This document shows positions 55,254 to 64,000 of a stretch of DNA of 64,000 bases, one piece after another. Location of the stretch: positions 372,001 through 436,000 of the forward strand of contig NZ_JAQJZJ010000002.1 in the NCBI RefSeq assembly GCF_027988105.1, written 5' to 3'. Source of the stretch: Pseudomonas aestuarii (GTDB taxonomy: Bacteria; Pseudomonadota; Gammaproteobacteria; Pseudomonadales; Pseudomonadaceae). The position numbers were made by a program, and so were the translations under genes. The notes beneath the pieces were generated by a model. The model saw only the letters and a list, made by a program, of their open reading frames with translations, did no database searches and had not been told where the DNA came from. Numbering within the stretch: position 1 is the stretch's first letter; every line of letters begins with the position of its first letter.

Positions 55254-56022
55254 GCCTCTTGCTACAACCCTGCTGCTGACCCTACTCATGACCAGCGGCC
55301 TGACCCAGGCCCAGCATCAGACCGACGACGACGGTTTCAAGCGCCCCCTGCAACACCTGGAGTTAAATCCGGGCCTGGATCAGCGCGAGTTCGAACGCTC
55401 GACCCTCGGCGCGCTGAATGTCTATGACCCCCTGGAGTCCTGGAACCGCCGGGTCTACCACTTCAACTACCGCTTCGATCAATGGGTGTTTCTGCCCATA
55501 GTCGACGGTTATCGCTATATCACCCCGACAGTCGTGCAACATGGGGTGACCAACTTCTTCAGCAACCTCGGCGACGTGCCCAACCTGCTCAACAGCGTGC
55601 TGCAGCTCAAAGCCAAACGCTCGATGGAGACCACCGCGCGCCTGCTGCTGAATACCACCATCGGCGTGGCCGGGCTGTGGGATCCGGCAAGCCGCATGGG
55701 CCTGCCGAAACAGCGCGAGGACTTCGGCCAGACATTGGGCTTCTATGGTGCACCGGCCGGGCCCTACCTGATGTTGCCGCTGCTCGGCCCCTCCAACCTG
55801 CGCGACACTGGCGGACTGGTGGTGGATTTCAGCGCCAAGAGTCAGGTCAACTGGCTGAACGTGGCCGAAGCCAGCAACAGCCATCCGGAAATCACCTTGC
55901 TCGAGACGGTCGACCAGCGCTCCACCGTCAACTTTCGCTACGGCCAGCTCAACTCGCCGTTCGAGTACGAGAAGATCCGCTACTTCTACAATGAGTCGCG
56001 CAAGCTGTTGATTGTCGAATAA
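55246..56022 (+). CDS. mlaA: MlaA (VacJ) family outer-membrane lipid asymmetry protein
   Basis: The 258-residue protein starts at GTG 55246 (MVKPLATTLLLTLLMTSGLT). MlaA marks are VYDPLESWNRRVYHFNYRFD, NFFSNLGDVPNLLNSVLQLK, TARLLLNTTIGVAGLWDPAS and LPLLGPSNLRDTGG. MlaA removes misplaced phospholipids from the outer leaflet and works with the MlaFEDB system, whose genes are not here. Unlike classical MlaA there is no lipobox cysteine after the signal peptide, so it is probably not a lipoprotein. It is coupled to the upstream hydrolase-like gene. Confidence 0.9.
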   Translation: MVKPLATTLLLTLLMTSGLTQAQHQTDDDGFKRPLQHLELNPGLDQREFERSTLGALNVYDPLESWNRRVYHFNYRFDQWVFLPIVDGYRYITPTVVQHGVTNFFSNLGDVPNLLNSVLQLKAKRSMETTARLLLNTTIGVAGLWDPASRMGLPKQREDFGQTLGFYGAPAGPYLMLPLLGPSNLRDTGGLVVDFSAKSQVNWLNVAEASNSHPEITLLETVDQRSTVNFRYGQLNSPFEYEKIRYFYNESRKLLIVE

Positions 56023-56094
56023 GCCAACTGCTTGACCATGGGGTCGCCCCAGGGTTTTATCCTGGCCCGACCCTTGTTCTTTCAGGAGCCCCCC

Positions 56095-56538
56095 ATGCGC
56101 GTCGCCCAACTGGCCAAAGCCGCTGCCGTCAGCGCGGAGACTGTGCGCCATTACACCGACCTCGGCTTGTTGCGTCCCAGCCGCGATCCGCATAACGGCT
56201 ATCAGCACTATGTCAACGACGACCTGAAGCGCCTGCGCTTTATCGCCCGCGCTCGCCGCCTGGGCTTCAGTCTCAAGGATGTGCAGAGCATTCTCGCCCG
56301 CGCCGACAGTGGTACCGCGCCCTGCAGCGAAGTTCGTGACCTGCTTGGCGAACGCCTGCTCACCCTGCAGACGCATATCGATGAATGTCAGCGTCTGGCC
56401 CTGGTGATGCGCAATGCGCTTGACGATTGGGCCGACAGACCTCAATGCGCCCCCGATGGCCAAGCTATCTGCCGGCTGATCGAGGATTTCGAACTGCCCA
56501 GCGAAAACCGCCCAGCCACGCCCTGCCCGGCCCACTAG
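56095..56538 (+). CDS. MerR-family metal- or stress-responsive regulator
   Basis: The 147-residue protein starts at ATG 56095 with CAGGAG upstream. The MerR HTH is MRVAQLAKAAAVSAETVRHY and TDLGLLRPSRDPHNGYQHY. The dimer helix is followed by several cysteines (APCSEVRDLL, DECQRLALV, PQCAPDGQAICRL, ATPCPAH), a pattern like the ZntR/CadR metal-sensing branch. No metal transporter gene is adjacent, so the target is elsewhere or unknown. A hairpin-like GGGGTCGCCCC lies just upstream of the gene. Confidence 0.88.
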   Translation: MRVAQLAKAAAVSAETVRHYTDLGLLRPSRDPHNGYQHYVNDDLKRLRFIARARRLGFSLKDVQSILARADSGTAPCSEVRDLLGERLLTLQTHIDECQRLALVMRNALDDWADRPQCAPDGQAICRLIEDFELPSENRPATPCPAH

Positions 56539-56634
56539 CCATCTAATAAACCGATCATTATCACGCGTATTTCGCAACCTTCAATCTGATTTGCAGGCAT
56601 ATGATGGGCATATTCCAACTTGAGGAGGTGCCCG

Positions 56635-57489
56635 ATGAAGCCACAGCGCAGCGTACTCGCCATCCAACCCGGCCAACCCGCGTCCGACGGTGCAGGGGTG
56701 CGCTTGAACCGAGTGATTGGCGGCGGGGGCATCGAGCGCTTCGACCCCTTCCTGATGCTCGATGAATTCGCCTCGGACAACCCTGACGACTACATCGCCG
56801 GCTTCCCAGCGCACCCACACCGTGGTTTCGAGACCATCACCTACATGCTCGAAGGCCGCATGCGCCATGAAGACCACCTGGGCAATGTCGGTCTACTGCA
56901 AAGCGGCGGCGTGCAGTGGATGACCGCCGCCCGCGGCATCATCCACAGCGAAATGCCCGAGCAGGAACAAGGGCTGATGCGCGGCTTCCAGCTGTGGCTC
57001 AACCTGCCGGCCAAGGACAAGCTCGGCGAGCCCGGCTACCGCGACATTCCGGCCAGCGAGATTCCGCACCTGACCACCGCCGCCGGGGTCGAGGTGGTGG
57101 TGATCGCCGGGCAGTTCGACGACGGGGACGTGCAGCAAAGCGGCGCCGTGCAACGCCCGCACACCGAGCCACAGCTGTTCGACCTGCGCCTGCCAGCCGG
57201 CAGCCAGATCGCGCCGCGCCTGCCTGATGGCCATCGCGCCATGCTCTACGTCTATGCAGGTACGCTTGAATTACCGGACGCCAGTGCGCAGGCGGTACCG
57301 GCCGGACGCCTGGTGCGCTTGTCCGACAGTGGGGATCTGCTGCTAAGCAGCCGCGACGGCGCCAAGCTGCTGCTGATCGCCGGCAAGCCGCTGGGCGAGC
57401 CCATCGTGCAATACGGGCCATTCGTGATGAATAGCCGGGAAGAGATCGAGCAGGCGCTACGCGACTTCCGTGACGGCGAGCTGGCCTGA
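56635..57489 (+). CDS. pirin-family protein
   Basis: The 284-residue double-cupin protein starts at ATG 56635 with a strong GAGGAGGTG site. The metal-binding histidines are in FPAHPHRGFETITYMLEGRM (H, H) and ARGIIHSEMPE (H, E). MRGFQLWLNLPAKDKL and YVYAGTLELPD are also family marks. Pirins bind iron; some act as quercetin dioxygenases and others as regulators. The role of this one is unknown. It is a single gene with no obvious terminator. Confidence 0.93.
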   Translation: MKPQRSVLAIQPGQPASDGAGVRLNRVIGGGGIERFDPFLMLDEFASDNPDDYIAGFPAHPHRGFETITYMLEGRMRHEDHLGNVGLLQSGGVQWMTAARGIIHSEMPEQEQGLMRGFQLWLNLPAKDKLGEPGYRDIPASEIPHLTTAAGVEVVVIAGQFDDGDVQQSGAVQRPHTEPQLFDLRLPAGSQIAPRLPDGHRAMLYVYAGTLELPDASAQAVPAGRLVRLSDSGDLLLSSRDGAKLLLIAGKPLGEPIVQYGPFVMNSREEIEQALRDFRDGELA

Positions 57490-57546
57490 TCGCGGCGGAT
57501 GACCCTAGGCCCCATGTTCCCGCGCAAGGACTGCAACAACTTAGGT

Positions 57547-57569
57547 GTGGATGACGCTTAGCCATCCAC
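57547..57569. repeat. GTGGATG palindrome after pirin gene
   Basis: GTGGATG (57547-57553) and CATCCAC (57563-57569) form a hairpin with the same arms as the element at 22141-22166. A GCCGCCCTAC string follows at about 57652-57661, matching the arm of the 24035-24089 element. Confidence 0.6.
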
Positions 57570-57677
57570 CCGCAACGATGGCGCAAGCTGCCACGTGTGC
57601 CTGCATCCGCAGAATCTCCCGCCCCGGCGCAGCGGTGGGCTAATGCGGATCGCCGCCCTACCCACCCTTCAACAGCG

Positions 57678-57998
57678 TTACTGCGCGTACCGGCGGTACA
57701 GGCCCGGTGGCACGCCGCTGCTGTCGGTTGGCTGCCACGGCCCTTGCGGATTGGTCGCCCAACTCCAGCCACTGCTCCAGCGGTAGTAGGTGCGTTCGCG
57801 GTAATACAGATCGCGGGCGCCTTCTACAACATAGACCCCCAGCCCCGCGTCCCAATGGCTTTGCGCCCCTGGCGGTGGCGCATAGCGGGGATGTGACTTG
57901 GTCACTGGCAATTGACCGATCGGCGCCGTGCTCTGCACCGCACAGCCGGCAAGACCCGCCAAGCCGATGGCCAGGACAATCGCTCGCCACCGGCTCAT
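57678..57998 (-). CDS. small lipoprotein at the end of the ccm operon
   Basis: The 106-residue protein starts at ATG 57998, overlapping the ccmI stop by four bases. It has a lipoprotein signal [20 protein letters not shown] with lipobox Cys20. The mature part is rich in Tyr, Trp and Gly (for example [39 protein letters not shown]) and ends PGLYRRYAQ. The coupling to ccmI suggests it belongs to the cytochrome c maturation operon, but I do not know a ccm protein of this kind and its role is unknown. Confidence 0.8.
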   Translation of the reverse strand: MSRWRAIVLAIGLAGLAGCAVQSTAPIGQLPVTKSHPRYAPPPGAQSHWDAGLGVYVVEGARDLYYRERTYYRWSSGWSWATNPQGPWQPTDSSGVPPGLYRRYAQ

Positions 57999-59200
57999 TG
58001 CGCTTGGCCTTCGGCGGTATCGATGGTCAGTTGTTGCGGCTCGGTGGTGCTGCTGGCCAATGGCGGGCTGCGGCCAATCCATTCGCCGACGGTGGCATTG
58101 CCGCTGCGCGAAATACGCGCGACCAACAGGACTTGCTCGAATCCGGAAATTTTCAGCTGCGGCATCATCGCGTCACTGTCCGACAGGCTGACCTCGGCCG
58201 GCAGATCGGCCACGGTCAGGCGCTTGACCGCCAGCGGCATAGGCGGGCCGGACGCGGCACGGGCAAAGACGAACACGCTGTCGTTCGGCTGGACCTTGTC
58301 CTTCAAGGCCGCAGCCAGGTCGACCTTAACGGTCAATTGCTGGGGCGCGGCGGCAACCGGCGGAGCATCCGTCGGCGCAGCCAGGCGTTCACGGGCCCGG
58401 TCGATGCCGCCCTGAATGGCTTGGCGTGAGGGATCCTGTTCAGGCAATACGGCCACCAGACGCTCCCAGAAGCCAATGGCCTCCTCGAAACGCCCTTCTT
58501 CGTAGGCGGCGATGCCGAGCAGGCCGAGGCTGGTGACTTCCGCCGGGTCGGCCTGCAACGCTTCATCGGTCAGCGCCTGCAGCTGCCCGCTCCACTGTTT
58601 GTCGCCGGCGAAATACAAGGCCTGGGCCCACTGGCCGAGCAACGCCGGCTCGCGCCCGCTATTCGCCACCGCACGTTCAAACGCTGTGGCAGCATCAGCG
58701 GCACGCTCCTGAGCCATGTAGGTACGGCCGAGGAAGTACCAGCCTTCGGCGGACTTCGGATCAGCCTTCACCGACGCCTCCAGGCGCGCGGTCATCGCTT
58801 CGATGGTCTGCGGCTGCTCGGCGAAGGTCCGCGCGCGCTCGACGTCGTCTATCGCGCCCCAGTAGAGGTACAAGCTATAACCCAGCAGCGGCATCAGCAA
58901 GGCGACGGTCAGCGGCACCTTGCTGCCGAGCACACCGACCCTGGCCTTGCTTTCGGCACCCTGGGTGTCGGCCAACAGTTCGCGGGCCGCTTCGTCGCGA
59001 CCGTTTTGCCATTGCTCATCGCTCAGCGCACCGGCCTGGCGCTGATTCTCCAGCTCCTGCAGGCGCTCCTGATAGAGGGTGACGTTCAATGCGGTGCGGT
59101 CTTCTTCGGCCTGGGCCTTGCGGCCTCGCAGGACCGGTATCAGCAGAAAACCCAGGGCAGCCAGCAACAGCAGGCCGGCAGACAGCCAGAATTCGATCAT
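57995..59200 (-). CDS. ccmI: cytochrome c biogenesis protein CcmI
   Basis: The 401-residue protein has an N-terminal membrane segment ([20 protein letters not shown]), a leucine-zipper-like cytoplasmic stretch, a second membrane segment ([20 protein letters not shown]) and a periplasmic TPR part (about 130-300, including [20 protein letters not shown]). CcmI guides apocytochrome c to the heme lyase complex. It overlaps ccmH by four bases and is followed by the lipoprotein gene. Its C-terminus (beyond about 310) is a separate domain of beta-type sequence. Confidence 0.93.
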   Translation of the reverse strand: MIEFWLSAGLLLLAALGFLLIPVLRGRKAQAEEDRTALNVTLYQERLQELENQRQAGALSDEQWQNGRDEAARELLADTQGAESKARVGVLGSKVPLTVALLMPLLGYSLYLYWGAIDDVERARTFAEQPQTIEAMTARLEASVKADPKSAEGWYFLGRTYMAQERAADAATAFERAVANSGREPALLGQWAQALYFAGDKQWSGQLQALTDEALQADPAEVTSLGLLGIAAYEEGRFEEAIGFWERLVAVLPEQDPSRQAIQGGIDRARERLAAPTDAPPVAAAPQQLTVKVDLAAALKDKVQPNDSVFVFARAASGPPMPLAVKRLTVADLPAEVSLSDSDAMMPQLKISGFEQVLLVARISRSGNATVGEWIGRSPPLASSTTEPQQLTIDTAEGQAQ

Positions 59201-59697
59201 CGGTCTTTCTTATCCTGAGGCGTTTGATTGGTAGGCCGTTGGCTGAGCAGAGCAGCCAGGCGTTGCTGTTCATCGGCGGAAAGACCGCTCGAGCCCACGG
59301 ACTTTTTGCCCCGACGACGCAGTACCACCACGCCGAGCAGCACGAAGCCACCGAGCAACAGACCGGCCGGTCCGTACCACAGCAGCAGGGTGCGCGTCGT
59401 TACCGGTGGCTTGTAGAGGACGAAATCGCCATAGCGCGAGACCAGGAAATCGATGATCTGCTCGTTGCTCTGGCCCTCCTGCAGCATGCGATAGACTTCG
59501 GCACGCAGATCCATGGCAATCGGCGCATCGGAATCGGCGATGTTCTGGTTCTGGCACTTGGGACAGCGCAGTTCCTCGATCAGGCTGCGATAACGCTGAC
59601 GCTGCGCCTCATCGGCGAACTCATAGGTATCGATGGCCGCCTGGGCGCTGCCGAGCAGGGCCAGACCGAGCACGGCGGCACTGAGCAAACGCTTCAT
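59197..59697 (-). CDS. ccmH: cytochrome c maturation protein CcmH (CcmL type)
   Basis: The 166-residue protein has a signal peptide ([20 protein letters not shown]), the conserved [19 protein letters not shown] motif with the two thiol-disulfide cysteines, and a C-terminal membrane anchor ([20 protein letters not shown]). It keeps apocytochrome heme-binding cysteines reduced. The rest is the short CcmH type without the fused TPR domain, which is encoded separately by ccmI. It overlaps both neighbours by four bases. Confidence 0.96.
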   Translation of the reverse strand: MKRLLSAAVLGLALLGSAQAAIDTYEFADEAQRQRYRSLIEELRCPKCQNQNIADSDAPIAMDLRAEVYRMLQEGQSNEQIIDFLVSRYGDFVLYKPPVTTRTLLLWYGPAGLLLGGFVLLGVVVLRRRGKKSVGSSGLSADEQQRLAALLSQRPTNQTPQDKKDR

Positions 59698-60230
59698 GGG
59701 GTAACCTCGTCGACCAGCGCTTGATACAGCGGCGCCAGTTTTTCGCGCCAGACCCGCTCATCGATCACACCGACGAACTTGTGACGAATGATGCCGTCCT
59801 TGTCGATCAGGAAGGTCTCGGGCGCGCCGTACACCCCCAGATCCAGGCCCAGCGAACCGCGTGCATCGTTGATATTGAGCTGGTAGGGATCGTGGAATTC
59901 GGCCAGCCACTTCTGCGCCGCGGCGTTGTCATCCTTGTAATTGACCCCGTAGATGGTCACGCCCAGCTGCGCCAGCTTGTTCAATACCGGATGCTCGACC
60001 CGGCAGGAGACACACCAGGTGGCCCAGACATTGACCAGTGCCGGCTGGCCCTTGAGGTCGGCCTGGCTGATGCTCTTATCGCCCTCTACCGCGGGCAGGG
60101 AAAACGCCGGGAACGGCTTGTCGATCAACGCCGATGGCAACTCGGCGGGATCGAGGAACAGGCCGCGGTAGAGAAACAGCGCCACGCCGAGAAAGATCGC
60201 CAACGGCAACAACAGGATCAGCCGCTTCAT
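59694..60230 (-). CDS. ccmG: thioredoxin-like protein CcmG (DsbE)
   Basis: The 178-residue membrane-anchored thioredoxin has an N-terminal membrane segment ([20 protein letters not shown]) and the active site NVWATWCVSCRVEHPVL. GVYGAPETFLIDKDGIIRHK is the typical CcmG cis-Pro region. It reduces apocytochrome or CcmH in the periplasm, drawing electrons from DsbD-type proteins. It overlaps ccmF by four bases. Confidence 0.96.
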   Translation of the reverse strand: MKRLILLLPLAIFLGVALFLYRGLFLDPAELPSALIDKPFPAFSLPAVEGDKSISQADLKGQPALVNVWATWCVSCRVEHPVLNKLAQLGVTIYGVNYKDDNAAAQKWLAEFHDPYQLNINDARGSLGLDLGVYGAPETFLIDKDGIIRHKFVGVIDERVWREKLAPLYQALVDEVTP

Positions 60231-62200
60231 GCTTGCGCCCCCGCCATGCCCAGGGCCTCCCGCACGCGGGTGGTCACCTTCATCCGGTAGCGCTTGTCGG
60301 ACGCCGAGAGGAAGCCGCCAAAGCCCATCAGCAAGGCGCCGAACCAGATCCAGCGCACGAACGGCTTGATGTGCACGCGCACGGCCCAGGCGCCGTCTTC
60401 CAGCGGCTCACCCAGGGCGACGAACAGGTCGCGGGTGATGCCGGCGTCGATCCCGGCTTCGGTCATTACCGATTGCTGCACGGTATACAGGCGCTTCTCC
60501 GGGTGCAGCACTGTGATCGGCTGGCCGTCTTCGAGGATGCGCACGGTGCCTTTGTCCGAGGTGAAATTCGGCCCCTCGAAGTGCTCGGCGCCCTCGAAGA
60601 CAAACTGGTAACCGCCCATTTCCACCGAGTCGCCCGGCGCCATGCGCAGGTCACGCTCGAAGCTACCCATGCTGGTGAGGATCACTCCAAGCGCGCATAC
60701 GGCCAGACCGAGGTGCGCCGTCTGCATGCCCCAGTAGCTGCGGGTCAGGCTTGACAGCCCCTTGAGCAGGCCCTTGTGACGGGTCTTGGAATGAATGTCG
60801 CGCAGCCCAGCCAATACCACCCAAGCGGACAGCAGGCAGACACCCAGTACCGCCCAGCTGAAATCGCCGAGCATAAAGGTCGCCAGTACCGCCAATGCCA
60901 CGCTGCCGATCAATACCGGGGCCAGCATGCCCAGCAACCAACGTAGCGGCGTGTCCTTCCAGCGCACCAGCACACCGACCGCAATCATCACCATCAGCAG
61001 GCCCATCAGCGGCACGAACATCGCGTTGAAGTACGGCGGACCCACCGACAGCTTGGCCCCGGTCATGGCATCCAGCACCAGCGGATAGAGGGTGCCGAGT
61101 AGAATCATGGCGGCTGCCACCACCAGGATCAGGTTGTTCACGAACAGCAGGGTCTCGCGCGACCAGAGGGCGAAACCGACCTGACTCTTGACCACCGGCG
61201 CCCGGATGGCGAACAGGGTCAGCGAACCGCCGACCACCATTAACAGGAAGGCCAGGATGAACACGCCGCGCGCCGGGTCGGTGGCAAACGCATGCACCGA
61301 GGTCAGTACCCCGGAACGCACCAGGAAGGTGCCGAGCAGACTCAGGGAGAAGGCGGCAATCGCCAGCAGCACGGTCCAGCTCTTGAACACCCCGCGCTTT
61401 TCGGTCACTGCCAGGGAGTGGATCAGTGCGGTACCGACCAGCCAGGGCATGAAGGAGGCGTTCTCCACCGGGTCCCAGAACCACCAGCCGCCCCAGCCGA
61501 GTTCGTAATAGGCCCACCAGGAGCCCAGGGCGATGCCGATGCCGAGGAAGGCCCAGGCAACTATGGTCCAGGGCCGCGACCAGCGCGCCCAGGCCGCATC
61601 CAGCTTGCCGCCGAGCAAGGCGGCGATGGCGAAAGCGAAGGCCACCGAAAAACCGACGTAACCCATGTAGAGCATCGGCGGATGGATGATCAGGCCGAAA
61701 TCCTGCAGCAGCGGGTTGAGGTCGCGGCCATCCATCGGCGTGTTCGGCAGCAAGCGCTCGAAGGGGTTGGAGGTGACGATCAGGAACAGCAGGAAGCCGA
61801 CACTGATCATGCCCATCACCCCGAGCACGCGGGCGAGCATCTCCTCGGGCAACTGGCGGGAGAATATCGACACGGCGAAGGTCCAGCCGGCCAGGATCAA
61901 TGCCCAGAGCAGCAGCGAGCCCTCGTGGGCGCCCCACACGGCACTGAACTTGTAGTACCAGGGCAGCGCGCTGTTGGAGTTGTGGGCCACATAGGCAACG
62001 GAAAAATCATCGACCATGAAGGCATAGGTCAGGCACAGGAAGGCGAAGACCAGAAAGGAGAACTGGCCCCAGGCCGCAGGCTGCGCCAGGCTCATCCACT
62101 GCCGATCGCCGCGCCAGGCTCCGATCATCGGCAGGCTGGCCTGTACCAGGCTCAGGCACAGGGCCAGGATCATCGCCAGATGGCCAAGTTCAGGAATCAT
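60227..62200 (-). CDS. ccmF: heme lyase CcmF
   Basis: The 657-residue multi-spanning membrane protein attaches heme to apocytochrome c. It carries the tryptophan-rich WWD motif [20 protein letters not shown], heme-contacting histidine regions ([15 protein letters not shown]), and many membrane segments. The start [18 protein letters not shown] matches CcmF. Length is normal. It overlaps ccmE and ccmG by four bases each, so the chain of translational coupling is complete. Confidence 0.98.
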   Translation of the reverse strand: MIPELGHLAMILALCLSLVQASLPMIGAWRGDRQWMSLAQPAAWGQFSFLVFAFLCLTYAFMVDDFSVAYVAHNSNSALPWYYKFSAVWGAHEGSLLLWALILAGWTFAVSIFSRQLPEEMLARVLGVMGMISVGFLLFLIVTSNPFERLLPNTPMDGRDLNPLLQDFGLIIHPPMLYMGYVGFSVAFAFAIAALLGGKLDAAWARWSRPWTIVAWAFLGIGIALGSWWAYYELGWGGWWFWDPVENASFMPWLVGTALIHSLAVTEKRGVFKSWTVLLAIAAFSLSLLGTFLVRSGVLTSVHAFATDPARGVFILAFLLMVVGGSLTLFAIRAPVVKSQVGFALWSRETLLFVNNLILVVAAAMILLGTLYPLVLDAMTGAKLSVGPPYFNAMFVPLMGLLMVMIAVGVLVRWKDTPLRWLLGMLAPVLIGSVALAVLATFMLGDFSWAVLGVCLLSAWVVLAGLRDIHSKTRHKGLLKGLSSLTRSYWGMQTAHLGLAVCALGVILTSMGSFERDLRMAPGDSVEMGGYQFVFEGAEHFEGPNFTSDKGTVRILEDGQPITVLHPEKRLYTVQQSVMTEAGIDAGITRDLFVALGEPLEDGAWAVRVHIKPFVRWIWFGALLMGFGGFLSASDKRYRMKVTTRVREALGMAGAQA

Positions 62201-62664
62201 TGCGCACCCCCTTGCGTGGCCGCGTCATGCTTCTGCTTCATTGCGCTTTGCTCCAAGGCCTGCATGACTTCCGGCGGCATGTAGTTTTCATCGTGCTTGG
62301 CCAGCACCTGGTCAGCGATCAACACGCCATCGGCATTGACCTTGCCCATGGCCACGATGCCCTGGCCTTCGCGGAACAGGTCCGGGAGGATGCCGCTGTA
62401 ACGAATGGTCACGTTTTCGGCTCCGTCGGTCACCACGAAGTCAGTTTCCAGGGAATCGCTGGAACGCTTGACCGAACCCTCCTCCACCAGCCCGCCGGCG
62501 CGGATGCGCGTGTCTTGTGGCGCCTCGCCGTTGGCGATCTGGGTCGGGGTATAGAACAGGTTGATATTCTGTTGCAGCGCACTCAGGGCCAAGGCCACGG
62601 CGATACCCACGCCGGCGAGGATCGCCAGGATGATCAACAGGCGCTTCTTGCGAACAGGATTCAT
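62197..62664 (-). CDS. ccmE: cytochrome c maturation heme chaperone CcmE
   Basis: The 155-residue protein starts at ATG 62664 ([20 protein letters not shown]) with an N-terminal membrane anchor. The OB-fold periplasmic domain carries the heme-binding His in [12 protein letters not shown], intact, with [20 protein letters not shown] earlier. The open frame further upstream to 62958 overlaps ccmD and ccmC and is rejected. CcmE receives heme from CcmC/D and passes it to CcmF. Confidence 0.96.
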   Translation of the reverse strand: MNPVRKKRLLIILAILAGVGIAVALALSALQQNINLFYTPTQIANGEAPQDTRIRAGGLVEEGSVKRSSDSLETDFVVTDGAENVTIRYSGILPDLFREGQGIVAMGKVNADGVLIADQVLAKHDENYMPPEVMQALEQSAMKQKHDAATQGGAQ

Positions 62665-62837
62665 TGCAATTTCTCCCGGCGCAAACGACGCGCCTCGTCT
62701 TGCAGGTAACGGCGGCGTGCCAAAAGCGGCAGTACGATATTCAGCGCCAGCACGGCCAAGCTGATGCCAAAGGACGACCAGACGTAGGCGCCATGGCTGC
62801 CCATGGCGAGAAACTCGGCAAACGAGTTGAAGCTCAT
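62661..62837 (-). CDS. ccmD: heme exporter protein CcmD
   Basis: The 58-residue small membrane protein starts at ATG 62837 ([20 protein letters not shown]), with one membrane segment and the usual basic tail [18 protein letters not shown]. It helps release heme-loaded CcmE from CcmC. It overlaps ccmC and ccmE by four bases. The size and sequence fit CcmD well. Confidence 0.93.
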   Translation of the reverse strand: MSFNSFAEFLAMGSHGAYVWSSFGISLAVLALNIVLPLLARRRYLQDEARRLRREKLQ

Positions 62838-63601
62838 AGACTTTTCTCCACCTGAGCTTTGACCTCGGCCTTGGCCCAACTGCTGCGCGCCTCACGCTTG
62901 AGCACCTCGAGGCGCATGCGCAGCAACAATACGACACCGAAGAAACAGTAGAAGCCAAGCACCATGATCAGCAGTGGCAGCCACATTTCCAGCGGCATGG
63001 CCGGTTTTTCGATCACGCTGAAAGTGGCGGGTTGGTGCAGGGTGTTCCACCACTCCACCGAGTATTTGATGATCGGGATGTTGATCACCCCGACGATGGC
63101 CAAGACCGCGCACGCCTTGGCTGCGCTGTCGCGGTTGCTGATGGCCTGGCCGAGAGCGATCACACCAAAATACAGGAACAGCAGGATCAGCATCGAGGTC
63201 AGGCGCGCATCCCAGACCCAGTATGTGCCCCAGGTCGGCTTGCCCCAGATGGCGCCAGTCACCAATGCGATCACGGTCATCCAGGCACCAATGGGAGCGG
63301 CCTGTTGCACCGCGACATCGGCGATCTTCATTTTCCACACCAGGCCGACCCCACCGGCCACCGCCAGCATGACGTAGACCGACTGGGCCAGAAACGCTGC
63401 CGGCACATGGATATAGATGATGCGGAAGCTGTTGCCCTGCTGGTAGTCCGGTGGCGCAAACGCCAGCCCCCAGACCAGCCCCACCGCCAGCAACACGACG
63501 GCAGCCGCGCTCAGCCAGGGCAGCAAGCGTCCGCTGATTTCATAAAACCACTTGGGCGAGCCCAGCTTGTGAAACCACGTCCAGTTCATCAGATTACTCA
63601 T
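62834..63601 (-). CDS. ccmC: heme transporter/handling protein CcmC
   Basis: The 255-residue protein with six membrane segments starts at ATG 63601 ([20 protein letters not shown]) with CGGAGA upstream. The WWD-type motif reads [20 protein letters not shown], flanked by the heme-ligand histidines ([15 protein letters not shown] and [11 protein letters not shown]). It loads heme onto CcmE. The open frame to 63646 is rejected. It starts 54 bases after the ccmB stop. Confidence 0.97.
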   Translation of the reverse strand: MSNLMNWTWFHKLGSPKWFYEISGRLLPWLSAAAVVLLAVGLVWGLAFAPPDYQQGNSFRIIYIHVPAAFLAQSVYVMLAVAGGVGLVWKMKIADVAVQQAAPIGAWMTVIALVTGAIWGKPTWGTYWVWDARLTSMLILLFLYFGVIALGQAISNRDSAAKACAVLAIVGVINIPIIKYSVEWWNTLHQPATFSVIEKPAMPLEMWLPLLIMVLGFYCFFGVVLLLRMRLEVLKREARSSWAKAEVKAQVEKSL

Positions 63602-63655
63602 CAGTCTCCGAGGTAATGACCGCGCATTGGCCGTCCTCGGTAGCACGGTTGTAAA

Positions 63656-64000
63656 TCACTCGCCGACACTAATCGTCAGACCGGCGGCAATCGCAAAGGG
63701 TGTCAAGGTCAACGCCAACGCGGTGAGGCTGGCCAGCCACAACAGGTGACCAACCGCCGGCAATCCCTGCAGGCTGGCTTGCAACGCCCCGCTGCCCAGA
63801 ATCAGCACGGGGATATACAGCGGCAGAATCAGCAGCGCCAGCAACAGGCCGCCCCGCTTGAGGCCCACTGTCAGCGCCGCACCAACCGCGCCGAGCAGGC
63901 TCAGCACCGGCGTGCCGAGCAGCAGCGAAAGCAGCAGCACCGGCAGGCAACGCCCGGGCAAACCGAGCATCAGGGCCAGCAAGGGCGCCAGCAGCACCAG
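63656..64000 (-). CDS. ccmB: heme exporter protein CcmB, C-terminal part (runs off right edge)
   Basis: About 114 codons of the C-terminal end are in the window. The remaining sequence is highly hydrophobic with ABC-permease character: LLLSLLLGTPVLSLLGAVGA, GGLLLALLILPLYIPVLILG, then LTLTPFAIAAGLTISVGE. CcmB pairs with the ATPase CcmA to drive release of holo-CcmE. Position and sequence make the call clear; the start lies beyond the right edge. Confidence 0.92.
   Translation of the reverse strand: MVLLAPLLALMLGLPGRCLPVLLLSLLLGTPVLSLLGAVGAALTVGLKRGGLLLALLILPLYIPVLILGSGALQASLQGLPAVGHLLWLASLTALALTLTPFAIAAGLTISVGE

Noticed and set aside
62197..62958. 253-codon version of ccmE
   Set aside because: The extension overlaps ccmD and ccmC in another frame; CcmE begins at MNPVRKKR.

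Overview
The window is chromosomal DNA from a Pseudomonas-type gammaproteobacterium. The evidence is high GC, very dense coding, the divergent Xcp-type layout of the type II secretion genes, the N-acetylglutaminylglutamine amide osmolyte genes next to a 7TM hybrid kinase, and the prc / EAL-GGDEF / FKBP / rdgC neighbourhood. Several blocks recall the P. aeruginosa order from memory (fadH - nitrilase-like - AraC - tRNAs - xcp; thiolase - pap - mnmC - MarR - asnO; uvrB - aminotransferase - tRNA-Asn), but here they are joined differently. I see no insertion sequence, prophage or CRISPR array; almost everything is core genome.

Layout. 1-3.0 kb: the start of fadH, a nitrilase-fold protein coupled to an AraC regulator, and a 28-codon gene. 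3.3-3.7 kb: a tRNA-Val/Asp/Asp operon with its own promoter and terminator. 3.9-14.1 kb: a complete type II secretion system, gspE-M leftward and gspCD rightward. 14.1-19.7 kb: an orphan secreted peptide, a thiolase, a polyphosphate:AMP phosphotransferase and mnmC. 19.8-28.2 kb: the osmolyte island (MarR, asnO, ngg, M42-type peptidase, 7TMR-DISM hybrid kinase). 28.4-34.3 kb: yheU, rlmKL, rmf, pyrD and two DUF genes. 34.5-37.9 kb: ahpC-ahpF and a quinone oxidoreductase. 38-44.6 kb: prc, an EAL-CBS-GGDEF protein, a coupled XRE/unknown/Sel1 operon, a periplasmic binding protein and a YkvA protein. 44.6-47.2 kb: an AT-rich gap with DnaA-box-like sites, an FKBP isomerase, a second tRNA-Val/Asp operon and rdgC. 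47.4-51.1 kb: uvrB, an aromatic aminotransferase, tRNA-Asn and a duplicated tRNA tail. 51.2-57.5 kb: a ZapE-like ATPase, ComEA-like, DUF2061, GNAT, hydrolase-mlaA, MerR and pirin genes. 57.7-64 kb: the cytochrome c maturation operon ccmB-I plus a terminal lipoprotein, running off the right edge.

Functional themes are envelope and secretion (T2SS, MlaA, Prc, Ccm), osmotic and oxidative stress (NAGGN genes, AhpCF), translation and its stress control (tRNAs, MnmC, RlmKL, Rmf), and DNA maintenance (UvrB, RdgC). I do not see an obviously new multi-gene system. The best leads for undescribed biology are the DnaA-box cluster at 44.66-44.86 kb, the coupled XRE/unknown/Sel1 operon at 42.1-43.3 kb, the structured leader and 28-residue peptide at 2.95-3.09 kb, and the duplicated tRNA-Asn tail at 50.9-51.1 kb.
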